Below, piece after piece: positions 39,874 to 42,156 of a stretch of DNA of 42,156 nucleotides (positions are counted from its first letter, which is position 1; every line of letters starts with the position of its first letter). The DNA is taken from NCBI GenBank assembly GCA_007129355.1, contig SKVR01000179.1, positions 1-42,156 on the forward strand. Direction: 5' to 3'. The position numbers and the translations under genes are program-made. This DNA is from Bacteroidales bacterium. Its GTDB lineage: Bacteria; Bacteroidota; Bacteroidia; Bacteroidales; UBA7960. The notes under the pieces were generated by a model. That model did not search any database, was not told the origin of the DNA, and saw only the letters and a list, made by a program, of their open reading frames with translations.

Positions 39874-42027
39874 ATGAAAAACGGTCAACCCAGGGCATTA
39901 TACACCCTGTTTTTCACAGAAATGTGGGAAAGATTTAGTTACTATGGTATGCGGGCATTATTGATTTTATATATGACCCGGCAGATTTTATACGGAGATA
40001 GCCAGGCATATGGTATTTACGCCGCCTACGGAGCATTGGTTTATGCTACTCCATTTATCGGGGGTATCATTGCCGATCAGATACTTGGATACAGGAAGGG
40101 AATCATCCTGGGTGCAATATTTATGGCTATAGGACACTTTCTTATGGCAATTGAATCAAGTACATTCTTTTATGGTGCCCTTGCATTTCTTATAATTGGG
40201 AACGGTTTTTTTAAACCTAATATCTCATCCATGGTAGGAGGACTTTATAAGCCAGGTGATCCCAGGCGTGATGGAGGATTTACCATATTCTATATGGGTA
40301 TCAATCTTGGTGCATTTTTGGCACCTCTTGCTTGCGGACTACTTGGTGAGCTCCTTGGATGGCATTATGGATTTGGCCTGGCTGGGATAGGAATGGTATT
40401 AGGATTGATTGTTTTCTTAAAAGGTCAGCACCGATTTGAACCAACAAATGGTGCACCTCCCAACCCTGAATTACTTTCAAAAATTATATTCCCCGGTATT
40501 AACAGAGAAAGGTTAATTTATATAGCAGCAGCAATAGTAACACCACTCATAGGACTGCTGGTTTACAATTATCACCTTATGGCATTTATTCTTACACCAT
40601 TTGCAGTTGTGGTATTTATTGGTCTTTTGATAATGTCCTTTTCCTTCGAAAAGATTGAAAGGGAGCGTATATGGGTAATTCTAATCCTGGCATTTTTCTC
40701 CATTACGTTTTGGGCATTTTTTGAACAAGCAGGCAGTTCTATCACATTATTCACTGCAAATAATGTAAACCGCGAAATCCTGGGTTTTGTAGTTCCGACT
40801 TCAGTTTTTCAATCTGTTAATCCATTTTATATTATCGTATTTGCCCCCATTTTTGCTGCTCTTTGGGTTGCTCTGGGTAAAAGAAATAAAGAACCCAATA
40901 CAACCATAAAATTTGCGCTCGGTATTATTCAACTGGGACTAGGATTTGGAGTATTTGTTCTGGGTGCCAGCATGGCAGGACCCGATGGAATGGTAGCTTT
41001 GGTATTTTTACTTATGGGATATCTTTTGCATACTACCGGCGAATTATGTATTTCCCCGGTTGGGCTTTCCATGGTTACAAAACTTTCTCCCGCACGAATA
41101 GTATCAATGGTAATGGGAGCCTGGTTCTTATCTTTTGCAATGGCACAACATGTTGGAGGTATCATCGCAAGACTGACATCTACTGCCCAATACATGGAAA
41201 CCGGAATTACCTATGAACCTGAAACAAGTTTCACAGGTAAAGACCATTTTTCTATCAGAACTTATTTTGTAAAGGAAATGGATGGAAGAATTGATACTCT
41301 TAGGTCTGAACCATTAGAAGTAACAATTGATGTATTTGCTGATCAGCCTGAAGTAATTGTGGAAAAACCAGAGATATTTTATATCCACAGAAATGTGAAA
41401 CCAGGTGATCAACTGGCAGTGGATTTAAGAGTTCCCTATCTGGATCCCACAGGCAGATTAACAGAAATTGAAATTGAACCTGTGGCTAATTATGGTGAAG
41501 TACTCATGCAACTGGATACACTGATCTACAAGGCATATGCAGATATAACCCCTTCTGATCATGAAAGCATTATAAACAATTCAGATATTATTACTGATGC
41601 GACTATCATGAGAAAGGATACAATTTTATACACACTGAGAGATATCAGTCGTCCGCAGCTTACAGATGAAGTTGCCCTGGTAATCACAATCTCCGAAGAA
41701 GAATTATTTGCTCCGGTTGTACTGAAAGAATCCATCAATTTTTCAGTTCAGAGATCAACGGCGTTAAGGACTTCATTTAACACCATCAATGTTCTTCATA
41801 ATTTTTACATAGCCAATGGCAAGCCGCTGGGTATTGAGATTGTTGAGGAACCTGCAAATGGTTTTGTTAATACTGGTAGCATGCTTAACCCTTTCGTAGG
41901 ACCCACCAAAACAATACATATCTACTCCAATGTGTTTTATTACCTTTTTCTTATATCATTGGCAGTGGGTGTTGTAGTTTTCCTGATCTCACCTCTCTTA
42001 AAGAAATGGATGCATGGCATTCATTAA
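39874..42027 (+). CDS. POT-family peptide MFS transporter with large C-terminal soluble insertion
   Basis: LYTLFFTEMWERFSYYGMRALLILYMT, NGFFKPNISSMVGGLY, FYMGINLGAFLAPL, FFEQAGSSITLF; ~245 aa hydrophilic segment before the last TM; start adjusted to MKNGQPRAL. Confidence 0.94.
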   Translation: MKNGQPRALYTLFFTEMWERFSYYGMRALLILYMTRQILYGDSQAYGIYAAYGALVYATPFIGGIIADQILGYRKGIILGAIFMAIGHFLMAIESSTFFYGALAFLIIGNGFFKPNISSMVGGLYKPGDPRRDGGFTIFYMGINLGAFLAPLACGLLGELLGWHYGFGLAGIGMVLGLIVFLKGQHRFEPTNGAPPNPELLSKIIFPGINRERLIYIAAAIVTPLIGLLVYNYHLMAFILTPFAVVVFIGLLIMSFSFEKIERERIWVILILAFFSITFWAFFEQAGSSITLFTANNVNREILGFVVPTSVFQSVNPFYIIVFAPIFAALWVALGKRNKEPNTTIKFALGIIQLGLGFGVFVLGASMAGPDGMVALVFLLMGYLLHTTGELCISPVGLSMVTKLSPARIVSMVMGAWFLSFAMAQHVGGIIARLTSTAQYMETGITYEPETSFTGKDHFSIRTYFVKEMDGRIDTLRSEPLEVTIDVFADQPEVIVEKPEIFYIHRNVKPGDQLAVDLRVPYLDPTGRLTEIEIEPVANYGEVLMQLDTLIYKAYADITPSDHESIINNSDIITDATIMRKDTILYTLRDISRPQLTDEVALVITISEEELFAPVVLKESINFSVQRSTALRTSFNTINVLHNFYIANGKPLGIEIVEEPANGFVNTGSMLNPFVGPTKTIHIYSNVFYYLFLISLAVGVVVFLISPLLKKWMHGIH

Positions 42028-42041
42028 TTGATAAAGGATAT

Positions 42042-42084
42042 TTAAAAAAGGGTGCAGCCATTGTTTGGCAGCACCCTTTTTTAA
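42042..42084 (+). terminator. Rho-independent terminator of the POT transporter gene
   Basis: TTAAAAAAGGGTGCAGCCA ... TGGCAGCACCCTTTTTTAA hairpin. Confidence 0.85.
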
Positions 42085-42089
42085 GTTTT

Positions 42090-42136
42090 TACATATAACA
42101 ACCTATCAACCCATAAACCTATAAACCTATAAACCC
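42090..42136. repeat. Short tandem word repeat
   Basis: AACCTATCAACCCATAAACCTATAAACCTATAAACCCAATTACC, ~10-nt (ATAAACCTAT) degenerate period. Confidence 0.6.
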
Positions 42137-42156
42137 AATTACCATCCCGGCCAGAA

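Overview
The window reads as ordinary chromosomal sequence from a Bacteroidetes, probably Bacteroidales or Marinilabiliales-like. Supporting signs are a TTG-N19-TAnnTTTG promoter, a T9SS type-B (gliding motility) C-terminal domain, PorV/UPF0164-type and helix-hairpin-helix outer-membrane proteins, and many lipoproteins. I support about 32 protein-coding genes: MoxR ATPase, three tandem SurA/PpiC-type chaperones, guaB, a T9SS cargo protein, an M16 peptidase pair, an OstA/LptA-like protein, AGCS and SNF sodium symporters, a secreted metzincin, a ComEA-like HHH protein, a lipoprotein Mn/Fe-SOD, ornithine aminotransferase, a DCC-family protein, RlmD, RecA, an HD hydrolase, a QueE-like radical SAM enzyme, Bcp, a TolB-like lipoprotein, an MsbA-like ABC transporter, a ThuA lipoprotein, Nth, an M29-like aminopeptidase, PurE, PurK, an uncharacterised HExxH protein, two outer-membrane barrel proteins, and a POT transporter. 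I saw no CRISPR array, prophage, transposase, tRNA or recognisable defence island. Items most worth a second look: (1) a POT transporter with a ~245-aa soluble, Ig-like insertion before its last TM helix, and an AGCS symporter with a ~115-aa insertion; (2) a tight three-gene unit (HExxH protein, UPF0164-like barrel, HHH+barrel protein) at 35.8-39.7 kb; (3) dispersed word-like intergenic repeats at about 26.45-26.57, 32.57-32.79, 34.30-34.45 and 42.09-42.14 kb; (4) a probable rRNA-operon promoter and boxA-like leader running off the left edge on the minus strand; (5) a small frame-disrupted ORF translationally coupled to ThuA that the ORF track missed. All calls come from reading the sequence; no database search was run.
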